In this document: piece after piece, positions 37,832 to 48,379 of the stretch
Layout: the number at the start of each line of letters is the position of its first letter
Numbering within the stretch: the first letter of the stretch is position 1
Assembly: GCA_902604855.1 (NCBI GenBank)
Contig: CACLAF010000005.1
Coordinates: 46,344 to 110,343, forward strand
Direction of reading: 5' to 3'
DNA length: 64,000 nucleotides
Source of the DNA: an uncultured SAR86 cluster bacterium
GTDB taxonomy: Bacteria; Pseudomonadota; Gammaproteobacteria; Magnimaribacterales; Magnimaribacteraceae
Notes under the pieces: model-generated
What the model saw: only the letters and a program-made list of their open reading frames with translations
Databases searched by the model: none
Told to the model about the DNA's origin: nothing
Made by a program: the position numbers and the translations under genes

Positions 37832-39271
37832 ATGTATTCCTCAAATTTCTTACAAGAACTGAAAGATCTAGAAAATTTTAGAGATATTCAGATTAGAAGT
37901 ATCCACTTAGATAGCAGAGAGGTAAAAGAGGGAGGTCTATTCTTTGCAATAAAGGGTTATGATAATGATGGTAGCAATTTTATTTCCTCAGCTATTTCAA
38001 ATGGAGCCTCGCTTGTCATTTCGGATACATACCAAAAATATACAGAAAGAGTTATTTATTTTGAAGAACTAAAAAAATATATTGGTATTTTTGCATCAAG
38101 GTTTTATAAATCTCCCAGTTCAAAAATAAAATCTATATGTGTTACTGGTACAAATGGAAAAACTACCTCTGTTGAAACATTTGCAAGTATGAGCAATTTA
38201 CTAGGCTATAAATCTGGCTTTATGAGTACGATCAATTTTTCTAAAGATGGATTAATCCTAGAGAAATCAGATCTAACCACCCCTGATGCCATCAAAATAC
38301 ATAAAAATATTAAAGATTCATTAGAATCTGATGCTATCTACATCGCTATGGAGGCATCTTCCCATGGCTTAGAACAGGATAGACTTAATGGCCTTGATAT
38401 CGATTACGCTATATTAACTAGTTTTTCGCATGACCATTTAGATTATCACGGCGATATACAAAGTTATCAATCAGCTAAAGAAAAATTATTTTTAGATTTA
38501 AATCCAAAAAAAAATATTGTCTGCATAGATAGTCCTTTTGGCAAAAAACTTCATTCAAATCTTTTAAAAAATAATAAGGAAACTTACAGCATATCTATAA
38601 AAGAAAATGCTGATTTTCATGCTTCATTTGAGAAATCACCAATTGGATTGAAGGTTAATTTAAAAGCATTTGAGAATAATATTACTTTTGAACTAAAAAC
38701 TTTCTCAAGATATCTTGCTTCAAACATTATATGTTCTATGGCTGTTTTGATCTTGGAAGGAGTAAAACTTTCTAAGATATCGAAAATAGCAAAAGATATA
38801 GCTCTACCTCAAGGTAGGCTTGAAAGAATAATCAAAAATCATCAAGTTATTTATATAGATTATGCACATACACCTGAAGCTTTGGAGTGCACACTGAAAG
38901 AATTGAATAACATACATAACGAGCCTATCTGGTGTCTTTTTGGGTGTGGAGGAAATAGAGATAAAGATAAGAGACCTTTAATGGGTAAGATTGCTCAAAA
39001 ATATTCAAACCACGTAGTTTTAACAAATGATAATCCAAGAGATGAAGATGAAATGGATATAATTAATGACATCCTTTCTGAAATAAAGGACATGGAACAA
39101 ATAACCATAAATTTAGACAGAAAGGACGCAATAGAATCATCTTTATTGGAAATGGAAAGAAACCATATCAATGGTGTTTTATTAATTGCAGGAAAGGGTC
39201 ATGAGAACTACCAAGAAGTTAAAGATAATTTATACGAGTTAAATGATAAAAATATTGTTAATTCTTTATAA
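37832..39271 (+). CDS. murE: UDP-MurNAc-L-Ala-D-Glu:meso-diaminopimelate ligase MurE
   Basis: 479 residues. Mur-ligase ATP loop TGTNGKTTS (about 107-115), carbamylated-lysine region and the DNPR motif (in TNDNPRDED), which selects meso-diaminopimelate rather than lysine. It starts on the base after the ftsI stop. Confidence 0.97.
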   Translation: MYSSNFLQELKDLENFRDIQIRSIHLDSREVKEGGLFFAIKGYDNDGSNFISSAISNGASLVISDTYQKYTERVIYFEELKKYIGIFASRFYKSPSSKIKSICVTGTNGKTTSVETFASMSNLLGYKSGFMSTINFSKDGLILEKSDLTTPDAIKIHKNIKDSLESDAIYIAMEASSHGLEQDRLNGLDIDYAILTSFSHDHLDYHGDIQSYQSAKEKLFLDLNPKKNIVCIDSPFGKKLHSNLLKNNKETYSISIKENADFHASFEKSPIGLKVNLKAFENNITFELKTFSRYLASNIICSMAVLILEGVKLSKISKIAKDIALPQGRLERIIKNHQVIYIDYAHTPEALECTLKELNNIHNEPIWCLFGCGGNRDKDKRPLMGKIAQKYSNHVVLTNDNPRDEDEMDIINDILSEIKDMEQITINLDRKDAIESSLLEMERNHINGVLLIAGKGHENYQEVKDNLYELNDKNIVNSL

Positions 39272-39284
39272 AATTTTCGAATAA

Positions 39285-40619
39285 ATGAATCTATCTAAAC
39301 TAGCAGAAATATCAGAAGGTCAGCTCTTTGGAGAAGTGACCAGTATAGATGGTTTTAGTATCGATAGCAGAACAATCAAGCAAAATGACCTTTATATTGC
39401 TCTAGAAGGAAAGAATTATGATGGGGCGCAATTTATTCCTGAGGCTATAAACAAAGGCGCAGTAGGTATCATCTCTAATAATCAGATCGAACAGGACATA
39501 CCAAACATAGTTGTTGCAAGTACTTACGAATTCATGGATAGAGTCGCGAACTATAATCGCAGTAAATTCTCAGGTAAGGTAATCGGCATTACTGGAACTA
39601 ACGGTAAAACTTCGACAAAACAAATACTCTCTAATCTTTTAAATGATGGTAAGTCTTGTCATAAAACTTTAGGCAATAAAAATAATCAGATAGGAGTTCC
39701 TTATACTCTCCTTAGTTTAAAAAATGTCTATGATTTTTCAGTAATTGAAATGGGCACTAGTGAGTCTGGAGAGATTGCAATTTTGAATAATCAGGTAAAG
39801 CCAGATATTGCTGCAATAACTAATGTTTCTATGGGACATCTCGATGGTCTAAGAGATACGGAGTCAATTGCAAAAGAAAAAGGCAATATTCTTAATTTTT
39901 ATAATGATAATGGAGTTGCGGTCTTACCTAAAGATTCCGTCTTTTTTGATTTCTGGTCAAAAAACACCAATGCAAAAGAAATAATAAGTTTTGGTTATCA
40001 AAAGAATTCTGATTTTAAAGTTTCAGATATAGAAATAGATATTATCAATAATTCCACCAATTTCTCCTTAAGATTTGATGGTAAAAAAGAAAAATTTATT
40101 ATAAATGGAGCGAGTCGTCATAGTCCCTTGAATGCAGCATTATCGGTAGCGACTGCAATATACTGTGGATGTCCACTTAGCAATATCAAAGAAAGATTAA
40201 AATTTATCGATCTTCCCGAAAGGAGATTGGCTATTTCTAATTCCTTGAGTGGTTCGATATTAATTGATGATTCTTATAATTCTAATCCTGCTTCATTGAA
40301 AAATGCTGTTGATTCACTTGAAGGCCTTAAAAGAAAAAAAATTTGCATTCTAGGTGATATGAAAGAGTTAGGTTCAGATTCTCAAAAAATTCACCAAGAA
40401 ATGTATGAATACATTAGTGAAAGGGTTGATCAGATCTTCTGCATAGGAGATGAGTGGTCAACATGCAGTCCAAATGAAAAACAAGATTTATCTATTTTTG
40501 AAAATCAAGATGATCTTTATTCTCACTTAATTTCTATAATCGATAAGAAAACTATATTATTAGTCAAAGGGTCTAGATCAACCAGAATGGATTTATTAGC
40601 TGATAAACTAAAAGAATAA
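39285..40619 (+). CDS. murF: UDP-MurNAc-tripeptide:D-Ala-D-Ala ligase MurF
   Basis: 444 residues with the Mur-ligase ATP loop [12 protein letters not shown] (about 101-112), [10 protein letters not shown] and the [18 protein letters not shown] block that is specific for MurF. Adds the D-Ala-D-Ala dipeptide to the UDP-tripeptide. Its TAA stop overlaps the mraY ATG (TAATG). Confidence 0.97.
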   Translation: MNLSKLAEISEGQLFGEVTSIDGFSIDSRTIKQNDLYIALEGKNYDGAQFIPEAINKGAVGIISNNQIEQDIPNIVVASTYEFMDRVANYNRSKFSGKVIGITGTNGKTSTKQILSNLLNDGKSCHKTLGNKNNQIGVPYTLLSLKNVYDFSVIEMGTSESGEIAILNNQVKPDIAAITNVSMGHLDGLRDTESIAKEKGNILNFYNDNGVAVLPKDSVFFDFWSKNTNAKEIISFGYQKNSDFKVSDIEIDIINNSTNFSLRFDGKKEKFIINGASRHSPLNAALSVATAIYCGCPLSNIKERLKFIDLPERRLAISNSLSGSILIDDSYNSNPASLKNAVDSLEGLKRKKICILGDMKELGSDSQKIHQEMYEYISERVDQIFCIGDEWSTCSPNEKQDLSIFENQDDLYSHLISIIDKKTILLVKGSRSTRMDLLADKLKE

Positions 40620-41701
40620 TGTTATTACCTTTATTTGAATACTTTTCTGAATTTTTTGGACCTTTTCGAGTTGTAGAATTTCTTTCTACGAGAGCAATTC
40701 TTGCTACATTAACTTCCCTCTTATTTTCTCTTGTATTAGGACCTAAATTCATCAATAAGATGAAAGATATTCAGGTAGGGCAAGTTATACGAGAGGAAGG
40801 CCCTGATAGCCATTTATCAAAACAGGGCACACCTACAATGGGCGGTACTTTGATCCTAAGTTCTATATTTTTAAGTGTAGTCTTGTGGGGAGACTTAGAA
40901 AACCGATATCTATGGGTTGCCTTTTTAACAGCTATGTCTTTTGGCGTTCTGGGATGGATTGATGATCGCTTAAAAATAAAACATCAATCCAGTGACGGCT
41001 TGTCACCTTTAAATAAAGTTTTTTGGCAGTCTGTTATAACTATTTTGGCATGTTCTTATCTTTATGTTACTCAAGAAAATATTTCTGAAACAAGTTTGAT
41101 AGTTCCGTTCTTTAAAGATATTTCCATTCCTCTAGGTGCAGGCTTTATTGTTTTGTCATATTTTGTAGTTATTGGAACTAGTAATGCGGTTAATTTAACT
41201 GATGGTCTAGATGGATTGGCTATACTTCCTTGCGTTATGGTCGCAGCAGGTCTTGGAATTATTGGTTATTTGGCTGGAAATGCCATATATTCGGATTTTT
41301 TAAATATTCCTTATTTACCAGGTACGGGTGAAATGATTGTATTTTGCGGTGCTTTAGTAGGTTCTGGGATTGGGTTCCTTTGGTTTAATACTTACCCTGC
41401 ACAAGTATTTATGGGAGATGTAGGGTCTTTATCGCTTGGGGCTGCATTAGGAATAGTTACCGTTATTATAAGGCACGAATATGTCTTGCTTGTCATGGGC
41501 GGACTTTTTGTTATTGAGGCGCTATCAGTTATCGTTCAAGTGACTTCTTTTAAGTTAACTGGTAAGAGAGTTTTTAATATGGCACCTTTACATCACCACT
41601 ATGAGCTAAAAGGTTGGCCCGAGCCACGAGTAATTGTTAGGTTCTGGATTATTACATTTATGCTTGTCTTACTAGGTTTAGCTTTACTTAGACTAAGATA
41701 A
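40619..41701 (+). CDS. mraY: Phospho-MurNAc-pentapeptide translocase MraY
   Basis: 360-residue, ten-helix inner-membrane enzyme making lipid I on undecaprenyl phosphate. [12 protein letters not shown], the aspartate-rich GWIDDRLK and [10 protein letters not shown] motifs and the [15 protein letters not shown] loop are all intact. Confidence 0.98.
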   Translation: MLLPLFEYFSEFFGPFRVVEFLSTRAILATLTSLLFSLVLGPKFINKMKDIQVGQVIREEGPDSHLSKQGTPTMGGTLILSSIFLSVVLWGDLENRYLWVAFLTAMSFGVLGWIDDRLKIKHQSSDGLSPLNKVFWQSVITILACSYLYVTQENISETSLIVPFFKDISIPLGAGFIVLSYFVVIGTSNAVNLTDGLDGLAILPCVMVAAGLGIIGYLAGNAIYSDFLNIPYLPGTGEMIVFCGALVGSGIGFLWFNTYPAQVFMGDVGSLSLGAALGIVTVIIRHEYVLLVMGGLFVIEALSVIVQVTSFKLTGKRVFNMAPLHHHYELKGWPEPRVIVRFWIITFMLVLLGLALLRLR

Positions 41702-41706
41702 ATCAA

Positions 41707-43011
41707 GTGCAGAAAAGGATACCTTTAGTTCTTGGCTTTGGAATGACAGGCCAATCTATCTTAAATTATCTTTCAAAAAAATATAATGAGATTTATCTAA
41801 TAGAAGATTGGGAGGGAAATCCAAGCCTTCGTGAAATTGATAGATTTGGAATTAAAGTTCATGTTAATCCTCAAATAAATGGCGAATTATTTAGCAAAGT
41901 ATCAGATGTTTATTCTAGTCCAGGCATACCTATTCAACATAAGGCCTTATCTCTTGCTTCTGAGCACAAGATTAATATTTCTTCTGACATTGAAGAGTTT
42001 TTAAAAATAAATAAGAGTATAAAAATACTAATTACAGGTACAAATGGTAAAACTTCTACCTGCCAGATTTTAGAGACTTTACTTAGTTCAGTTTTGTCGG
42101 ATTTAAAGATAGTTTCCATAGGAAATATAGGCAAGCCTGTCCTTAATTATATTGACAATGATATTGACATATCAATCATAGAAGTTTCGAGCTTCCAATT
42201 GGAACTTTTAAATGAAGTTGAGTTTGACATTGGTTTACTATTGAACATAGAAGAGGATCATTTAGATAGACATGCAAATATTGAAGATTATAGGAATGTA
42301 AAAAAATCCGTATTAAAAAATGCTGATATAAATATTTCTTATAATGATAGAAATCTTTTTTCTAAAACATTCTTAAATTACAAGGCAATCTCATTGCCTA
42401 ACGGACTTGCTGAATCATCAATATTTAATGATTGGCCCAACCATGATATTGAAAATTTGAAGGCAAGTGTTGCGGTTTTAGAGGCTCTTATAGAAAGATT
42501 TAGAAAAAGTTCTTTAAGGAATATAAACTTGTTCGAAGAACTTGAAAAAGCTTTCTATCAATTTAAAAAATTTCCGCACAGATTTGAGCATTTAGAGATG
42601 GTTGGAGGAATAAATTTTATAAATGACTCTAAGGCAACAAATTTAGATGCTACGTTGAAAGCTATAAGTGCTGCAAATGAATTGGAAAACATTGGGGATT
42701 TATATTTAATATGCGGGGGTGATTTAAAAGGACAAGAAATTACTTCAAAAGAACTGCAAGAAATAAAAAGTCTCAAAAAGGTCTTTATCTTTGGTAAAGA
42801 TAAAGAATTAATTTTCAATACTTTAAGTCCATATTCCCATTGTTTGATTGTTCAAGATTTAAAGGAGGCTCTAAAAGAGGCAGTAAAATTTGGTAAAGAT
42901 GATGATTGTGTTTTATTTTCTCCAGCTTGCTCAAGTTTGGATATGTTTACAGATTACAAAGATAGAGGAGAAACCTTCAAACGCTTAATAAAAGACTTAA
43001 ATGATGAATAA
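41707..43011 (+). CDS. murD: UDP-MurNAc-L-alanine:D-glutamate ligase MurD
   Basis: 434 residues from a GTG start five bases after mraY. The glycine-rich VLGFGMTGQSI begins the UDP-binding domain. [14 protein letters not shown] is the ATP loop, followed by SIIEVSSFQLE and INDSKATNLDATLKA. Its end overlaps the ftsW start by 11 bases. Confidence 0.96.
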   Translation: MQKRIPLVLGFGMTGQSILNYLSKKYNEIYLIEDWEGNPSLREIDRFGIKVHVNPQINGELFSKVSDVYSSPGIPIQHKALSLASEHKINISSDIEEFLKINKSIKILITGTNGKTSTCQILETLLSSVLSDLKIVSIGNIGKPVLNYIDNDIDISIIEVSSFQLELLNEVEFDIGLLLNIEEDHLDRHANIEDYRNVKKSVLKNADINISYNDRNLFSKTFLNYKAISLPNGLAESSIFNDWPNHDIENLKASVAVLEALIERFRKSSLRNINLFEELEKAFYQFKKFPHRFEHLEMVGGINFINDSKATNLDATLKAISAANELENIGDLYLICGGDLKGQEITSKELQEIKSLKKVFIFGKDKELIFNTLSPYSHCLIVQDLKEALKEAVKFGKDDDCVLFSPACSSLDMFTDYKDRGETFKRLIKDLNDE

Positions 43012-44173
43012 ATTTAATTTTTTTAAGGACTTTGACTTTTCTAAACTAGATTTTGTTTTGCTTACATTGTTCTTAGTGCTTGGGTTTTTCGGATTATTAA
43101 TACTTTCTTCAGCCTCGGCACATTTTTCTGATTCTATTTATGGTGATCCGTCTGCTGTTTTTAATAGACAGTTTTTTTACTTTATCCTTGGCGTTATTGG
43201 TCTTTTCGCATGTTTTTTTGTACCTTTGAACTTTTGGCCCTCTTACGATCGATTGTTCATAACTTTTGGCATTTTATTGCTTTTTTCAGTTTTTATTCCT
43301 GGGATAGGAATTGAAGTCAATGGTGCAAATAGGTGGATAAGGATAGCTGGATTTGGTCTGCAACCTTCAGAAATAATGAAATTCCTGAGTATCCTATATA
43401 TTTCTTGCTACTCTGTAAGAAGAATAAAAGAAATACAAACGCACTGGCTAGGATTTTTTAGGCCTGCACTAATAATTGTAAGTATCATTTCTATTATTCT
43501 TATTCAGCCTGATTTAGGTTCCTCGGCAGTAATATTTATATCTGTATTAGGAGTCTTGTTTGTGGCTGGAGTAAAAATTCAACAATTCCTAGTTGTAGCT
43601 CTGTTAGGTTTTATCGCTATTACGATTATGATTATTTTTGTGCCATGGAGATGGGAAAGGATAATATCTTTCATCGATCCTTGGAGTGACCCATGGGGAA
43701 GTGGTTATCAATTAACGCTATCACTTATGTCTATTGGAAGGGGAGATTGGTTTGGAGTTGGATTGGGACAAGGTTTGATGAAAATGGGTTATCTCCCTGA
43801 TGCTCATACGGACTTTATATTTTCTGTAATAGTTGAAGAAATGGGAATATTGGGAGGTTTCGCTATTATTTCATTGCTTTTTGGATTGTCATTTAGGATC
43901 TTTTTTATTGGAAGGGAGTCATTGGTAAGAAAGAACTTCTTTGGTTTCTATTTCTCTTTTGGAGTAGCTCTCCTGTTAGGACTGCATACCTTTATAAATG
44001 TAGGAGTTTCTTCAGGTCTTTTACCTACAAAAGGATTGACTTTACCTTTAATCAGCGGTGGAGGCACTAATCTAATAATTGTTTGTCTAATGATTGGACT
44101 GATTTTGAGAATTGATTATGAAAATAAAAATTCAATGCCAATGCCAATGATTAAGCGACGAGCACAATTCTGA
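43001..44173 (+). CDS. ftsW: Septal peptidoglycan polymerase FtsW
   Basis: 390-residue SEDS glycosyltransferase with about ten transmembrane helices. FGLQPSEIMKF, QPDLGSSAVIF, the catalytic-loop region GQGLMKMGYLPDAHTDFIFSVIVEE and GGGTNLIIVC are diagnostic. Two adjacent start codons (43001 and 43004) are possible. It overlaps murG by one base. Confidence 0.96.
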   Translation: MMNKFNFFKDFDFSKLDFVLLTLFLVLGFFGLLILSSASAHFSDSIYGDPSAVFNRQFFYFILGVIGLFACFFVPLNFWPSYDRLFITFGILLLFSVFIPGIGIEVNGANRWIRIAGFGLQPSEIMKFLSILYISCYSVRRIKEIQTHWLGFFRPALIIVSIISIILIQPDLGSSAVIFISVLGVLFVAGVKIQQFLVVALLGFIAITIMIIFVPWRWERIISFIDPWSDPWGSGYQLTLSLMSIGRGDWFGVGLGQGLMKMGYLPDAHTDFIFSVIVEEMGILGGFAIISLLFGLSFRIFFIGRESLVRKNFFGFYFSFGVALLLGLHTFINVGVSSGLLPTKGLTLPLISGGGTNLIIVCLMIGLILRIDYENKNSMPMPMIKRRAQF

Positions 44174-45237
44174 TGAATATTCTGATAATCGCAGGTGGAA
44201 CAGGTGGTCATGTGTATCCAGCCTTAAGTATTGCCAAAGAATTTCAAGATGATGGAAATACTATCTTTTGGATAGGAAAGAAAGATAGTTTGGAAGAAAA
44301 CATAGCCTCAAGAGAAGATTTCTCATTTTATCCAATTAATGCTCGAGGTTTTCTTGGCAAAAATTTTTTTGCAAAAATAAGTTCTATTTTCTTTCTTTTT
44401 GCGGCTCTGATCAGAAGTTTTTTCTTAATTAGTAACATTAAACCTGACATTATCATAACAACAGGAGGTTATCTCTCTCTTGCCCCTGGTTTGATAGGTT
44501 CTTTGTTTTGTCCATTATTTATTCATGAGCAGAATAGTGTCCCAGGACTAACTAATAGAATATTACACAAAAGATCTAAAATTACCTTTGAAGCTTTTCC
44601 AGACACATTTAACAATCTTACAAATAAGGTAAAGTGCGTTGGGAACCCAATTCGTGAGGATATATTAAATATATCTCCTATAAATAAATCTAATGAAACA
44701 AAATTTAATATTTTAATTCTAGGAGGCAGCCAAGGTTCAAAACAAATTAATGATATCTTCATAAATATTTTATTGACCAGAAAGGTACCTTCTCATTGGT
44801 CTTTTATTCATCAGGTCGGAAAGCTAACCTCAAAAGAATTGAAGGATGCTTATACTGAATCTGGTAATGAATTTGTGATTAAGGAATTTTTAGAAAATAT
44901 AGCTGAAGCCTATCAATTCTGCGATATAGTTATTTCTCGCTCTGGTGCAATGACCGTTAGTGAAATTTGTTCAGTTCAGAAACCTTCCGTACTTTTACCT
45001 TTACCTTGGTCTTCAGAAAATCATCAATACATAAATGCCCAATATCTAAAAAATAGAGGTGCAGCTGAGATTATCGATTCTGATGTCTCCAATTCTATTC
45101 TACTGCTAGAGCTATTAATTAATTTGGAAAGCGACCATAATAGATTAAATTCAATGGCATACTCTGCTTCTAAAGTTTTTCCTAAGTTTGCCTCCAAGAA
45201 TATTTATAAATCTATTAATGAATCCCTCACAATATAA
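44173..45237 (+). CDS. murG: Lipid II synthase MurG
   Basis: 354-residue GT28 glycosyltransferase that adds GlcNAc to lipid I on the inner face of the membrane. G-loop [13 protein letters not shown] at the N-terminus, [23 protein letters not shown] and [11 protein letters not shown] for UDP-GlcNAc binding. Its 3' end overlaps the murC start by about 20 bases. Confidence 0.97.
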   Translation: MNILIIAGGTGGHVYPALSIAKEFQDDGNTIFWIGKKDSLEENIASREDFSFYPINARGFLGKNFFAKISSIFFLFAALIRSFFLISNIKPDIIITTGGYLSLAPGLIGSLFCPLFIHEQNSVPGLTNRILHKRSKITFEAFPDTFNNLTNKVKCVGNPIREDILNISPINKSNETKFNILILGGSQGSKQINDIFINILLTRKVPSHWSFIHQVGKLTSKELKDAYTESGNEFVIKEFLENIAEAYQFCDIVISRSGAMTVSEICSVQKPSVLLPLPWSSENHQYINAQYLKNRGAAEIIDSDVSNSILLLELLINLESDHNRLNSMAYSASKVFPKFASKNIYKSINESLTI

Positions 45238-46605
45238 ACTTAACAATATCCATTTCATAGGTATTGGTGGCAGCGGTATGAGCGGAATAGCAGAAGTACT
45301 AAATAATCTTGGTTATAAGGTATCGGGCTCAGATAGTGTTTCTTCACCAAATACTGATAGGCTTGAGAAGTTAGGCATACGTATTAGCTATGATCATAAT
45401 CCAAATAACCTGAGAGATGTTGAAATGGTGGTTATATCCAGCGCTATATCTGATGATAATCCTGAATTAGCCTCTGCCAAGGAACAGTTAATTCCAGTTT
45501 TAGCAAGGGCAGAAATGTTATCAAGCTTGATGAATAATAAAAGAGGAATAGCTATAGCCGGTACGCATGGTAAAACAACTACTACAAGTTTGGTAGCATC
45601 TATAATGACTAATGCTAATCTTGATCCAACTTTTATTAATGGTGGAATAATCAATAGCTTCAACTCCAATGCACAGTTAGGAGAAGGAGATTACTTAATT
45701 GCTGAAGCAGATGAAAGTGATAAGTCTTTTTGCTCCTGCAGCCTTCTGTGTCCATAATTACGAATATAGAGCCAGACCACTTGGTTAATTATGATGGTAG
45801 TTTTGATAATCTAAAAAAAGCTTTCTTGGAATTTATAAAGAAACTGCCCTTTAACGGAGTAGCCATTGTTTGTGGTGACGACACTGTTGTGAAAGAGTTG
45901 AAGATCAACTTTCAAAGACCTCATATTAGCTATGGTTTTGAACCTTCAAATGATTATGTGCTATCAAGCTATAGAACAGACGGAAGGAACTCTTACTTTA
46001 AATTAACTTCAGATACCGATTCATATGACTTTAAGCTTAATATGCTTGGGAAGCATAACGCTCTTAATGCAGCTGCAGCGATTGTATTATGCTTACAAGA
46101 AGGGATAGCAGTTAAAGTCATTCAGGATTCTTTGTCTGGTTTCATGGGCATAGATAGACGGATGCAAATTTTAGGCGAGAAGAAAATTGGAAGTAGTACC
46201 TGCCTTTACATTGATGATTATGGACATCATCCAACTGAAATTAACAAAACTATTCAGGCAATAAAAACTTCTTTTCCTGACTTTGAGCTGAAAATGGTTT
46301 TTCAACCCCATAGATTTACAAGAACTAAAGATTTATATGAGGAATTTATTGAAGTTTTAAGCCATGTAGATGAGTTATTTCTTTTGGATATTTATTCTGC
46401 TGGAGAAAGTCCAATAGAAGGCATTAACAGTTCAAACATACAAAGTTCTTTGATTAGATCAGGTTTTGATAATGTAAAGTTATTGAATAGCAATGAAGTA
46501 GCTAAAGAATATGATAAAGATTTAGCTAAAGATACAATTTTTGTTTTCCAGGGTGCGGGTGACATATCTTCCATTAGCCAAAGTATATTTGAGGAATTTA
46601 AATAA
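45218..46605 (+). CDS. murC: UDP-N-acetylmuramate:L-alanine ligase MurC, split by an apparent one-base frameshift
   Basis: Two consecutive frames together make one MurC of normal length (about 460 residues). The first (45218-45757, from [23 protein letters not shown]) has the N-terminal glycine loop and the ATP loop [11 protein letters not shown], and stops after ADESDKSF. The second continues as [23 protein letters not shown] and runs to 46605 with [11 protein letters not shown] and [13 protein letters not shown]. Adding one T to the T5 run at 45727-45731 restores SFLLLQP. MurC is essential, so this is either a sequencing/assembly indel or a frameshifting site. A start at 45188 is less likely, since the family begins near MNPSQY. 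Confidence 0.9.
45727..45731 (+). other. Frameshift site in murC (T5 run)
   Basis: Five T residues where the protein family needs six. In the present sequence the reading frame must shift by -1 between TTT (45728-45730) and TTG (45730-45732). A phenylalanine tRNA on UUU could re-pair one base upstream because 45727-45729 is also UUU, but there is no classical slippery heptamer. A one-base deletion error in a homopolymer is the simplest explanation. Confidence 0.8.
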
Positions 46606-46606
46606 A

Positions 46607-47560
46607 ATGGAACCTGTTGAAATTCTTCAAGAACAAAAGATATTATTATTGTATGGAGGATGGTCGGCTGAAAGAAATATATCAATTAATTCTGGAACAG
46701 CAGTAGCAGGAGCTTTAAATAGAAATGGCATAAGTTTTACAGAGTATGATTTAACCTCTGAAGAAGAAGCTAAACTTTTATCTACTGATTACGACCTTGC
46801 TTTTATAGCCTTGCATGGAAGAGGGGGAGAAGATGGCTTTATTCAAGAGATTCTCGAATCAAAGAATATTAAATACACAGGCAGCGATAACCTCTCATGT
46901 AAAACTTCTTTAAATAAGATTGAATCAAAGAAAATTTGGAGAGATTTGTTATTACCTACCCCAGATTTTGTTGAAATTGTAAATGTTGGCAAACCTGAGA
47001 TGAAATTAACTCCGCATCTTTCAGGAGAAAATGACATTACTGCATTAGATAAGACTTATGTAGTTAAGCCTGCGAATGAAGGCTCCAGCTTTGGCATAAC
47101 TATCGTAAGACCAGATAATGGTACTCTAGAAAAAGCTATGCTAGATGCTTCTAAGTTTGATTCCTCAATCTTAGTAGAGGCATTTGTTGAAGGCAGAGAG
47201 CTTACTGTTTCTATACTTGGAGACGATGTATTTCATCCAATTCATATCAAGCCGTCTGGAGATTTTTATGATTTCGATTCTAAGTATAATAATAAAGGTA
47301 CGGAATATATAAAAGCCGACCTTTCAGTCGATAAACTGAATGAAATTAAAGATTATGCGTGGCATGCTTTTTCTTCGCTTGGTTGCAGTAAATGGGGTAG
47401 GGTTGATTTCATTGAAGATAAGGAAGGTAATTTTCAGATAATAGAAGTTAATACTGTTCCTGGATTAACCGAAACAAGTCTTTTTCCTAAGGCTGCATCT
47501 TACGAAGGCATAAACTTCGATGAGTTAATTATTAAAGTCCTTCATTTGTCTTGCAAATAA
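46607..47560 (+). CDS. ddl: D-alanine:D-alanine ligase Ddl
   Basis: 317 residues from the ATG at 46607, one base after the murC stop; a longer frame from 46541 lies inside murC and is not family-like. ATP-grasp enzyme: LLYGGWSAERNISINSG (about 13-29), LHGRGGEDG, VKPANEGSSFGI and the C-terminal EVNTVPGLTETSLFPKAA metal/ATP site. It ends the dcw cluster here. In relatives ftsQ-ftsA-ftsZ follow. Confidence 0.95.
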   Translation: MEPVEILQEQKILLLYGGWSAERNISINSGTAVAGALNRNGISFTEYDLTSEEEAKLLSTDYDLAFIALHGRGGEDGFIQEILESKNIKYTGSDNLSCKTSLNKIESKKIWRDLLLPTPDFVEIVNVGKPEMKLTPHLSGENDITALDKTYVVKPANEGSSFGITIVRPDNGTLEKAMLDASKFDSSILVEAFVEGRELTVSILGDDVFHPIHIKPSGDFYDFDSKYNNKGTEYIKADLSVDKLNEIKDYAWHAFSSLGCSKWGRVDFIEDKEGNFQIIEVNTVPGLTETSLFPKAASYEGINFDELIIKVLHLSCK

Positions 47561-47579
47561 TATTACTTCTAAATAGAAT
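47551..47579 (+). promoter_or_regulatory. rpsF promoter
   Basis: TTGCAA (47551-47556), 17-base spacer, TAGAAT (47574-47579), followed by GCTC. It overlaps the last codons of ddl and would start transcription near 47586, giving a leader of about 48 bases that contains a hairpin and the AGAGGA ribosome site. Confidence 0.55.
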
Positions 47580-47590
47580 GCTCTTTCCTT

Positions 47591-47613
47591 GCTCCACATA
47601 TTGATATGGGAGC
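47591..47613 (+). promoter_or_regulatory. Hairpin in the rpsF leader
   Basis: GCTCC (47591-47595) pairs with GGAGC (47609-47613). After a bulged A (47596), CATAT (47597-47601) pairs with ATATG (47604-47608). It lies between the predicted promoter and the rpsF ribosome site, where S6:S18-binding autoregulatory hairpins occur in other bacteria. The CCG element known from the S6:S18 motif is not evident, so function is uncertain. Confidence 0.45.
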
Positions 47614-47633
47614 TATAAACCAAGAGGAAAATA

Positions 47634-48113
47634 ATGAGAAATTACGAAATAGTATTCCTAGTGCATCCTGATCAGTCTGATCAAACCTCTTCTATAATTT
47701 CCAAGCTTGATAAGCTTATAAAAGACTCTGGTGGCCATGTTCATCGCTCTGAAAATATAGGAAACAGAAAACTAGCCTATCCCATTCAAGATCAATTTAA
47801 AGCAAGTTACGGACTCTTAAACGTAGAGTGCAATCAAGAAGCAATTGATGAGATAAAGAATTCGTTTAAGTTTAATGATTCAATAATAAGAAATATCGTC
47901 TTAAACACTAAGAAGGCTCACAGTGAACCTTCCGCCCTTCTTGCACAAACTAAAGAGGATAATGAGAAAGATTCTTACCAGGAAGCCAGGGAAGCCGCAA
48001 ATAAGGCTGTTGAACAAGAGGCACGAGCAGCTTCGAATAAAATTGAAAAGCCAAAAGAAACTTCTAAAAAATTAGATGAATCATCAGCCGAAGAAAGTAA
48101 AGAGGAAGCTTAA
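47634..48113 (+). CDS. rpsF: 30S ribosomal protein S6
   Basis: 159 residues, longer than E. coli S6. Core [17 protein letters not shown] and [22 protein letters not shown] are standard. From about residue 105 a highly charged, alanine/lysine/glutamate-rich tail of some 50 residues ends in EESKEEA. S6 tails are modified with extra glutamates by RimK in some bacteria, which fits the acidic end. AGAGGA precedes the ATG. Overlaps rpsR by one base. Confidence 0.96.
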   Translation: MRNYEIVFLVHPDQSDQTSSIISKLDKLIKDSGGHVHRSENIGNRKLAYPIQDQFKASYGLLNVECNQEAIDEIKNSFKFNDSIIRNIVLNTKKAHSEPSALLAQTKEDNEKDSYQEAREAANKAVEQEARAASNKIEKPKETSKKLDESSAEESKEEA

Positions 48114-48376
48114 TGGCTAAGAAGCAAAAGAAAAATTTCAAACGAAAAAGTGATTTCGATAATAGACCTAAGTACTGCAAGTTTACTACCCTTGGCATCG
48201 AAGAAATAGACTTTAAAGATATAAAACTTCTCAAGGAATACATAACCGAAACTGGCAAGATTATACCTGCTAGAATGACCGGAACTTCTGCGAAGTATCA
48301 AAGACAACTTAACAAGGCTGTTAAAAGAGCAAGACATCTTGCGCTCATTCCTTATACAGATTCTCACTATAATTAA
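48113..48376 (+). CDS. rpsR: 30S ribosomal protein S18
   Basis: 87 residues. [45 protein letters not shown] is the S18 core that binds S6 on the platform of the 30S subunit. It is adjacent to rpsF, its assembly partner, and is followed after 3 bases by rplI. Confidence 0.96.
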   Translation: MAKKQKKNFKRKSDFDNRPKYCKFTTLGIEEIDFKDIKLLKEYITETGKIIPARMTGTSAKYQRQLNKAVKRARHLALIPYTDSHYN

Positions 48377-48379
48377 GCC

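Noticed and set aside
46541..46606. Upstream start for Ddl
   Set aside because: The extra residues are read out of frame from murC; the ATG at 46607 fits the family and the murC stop.
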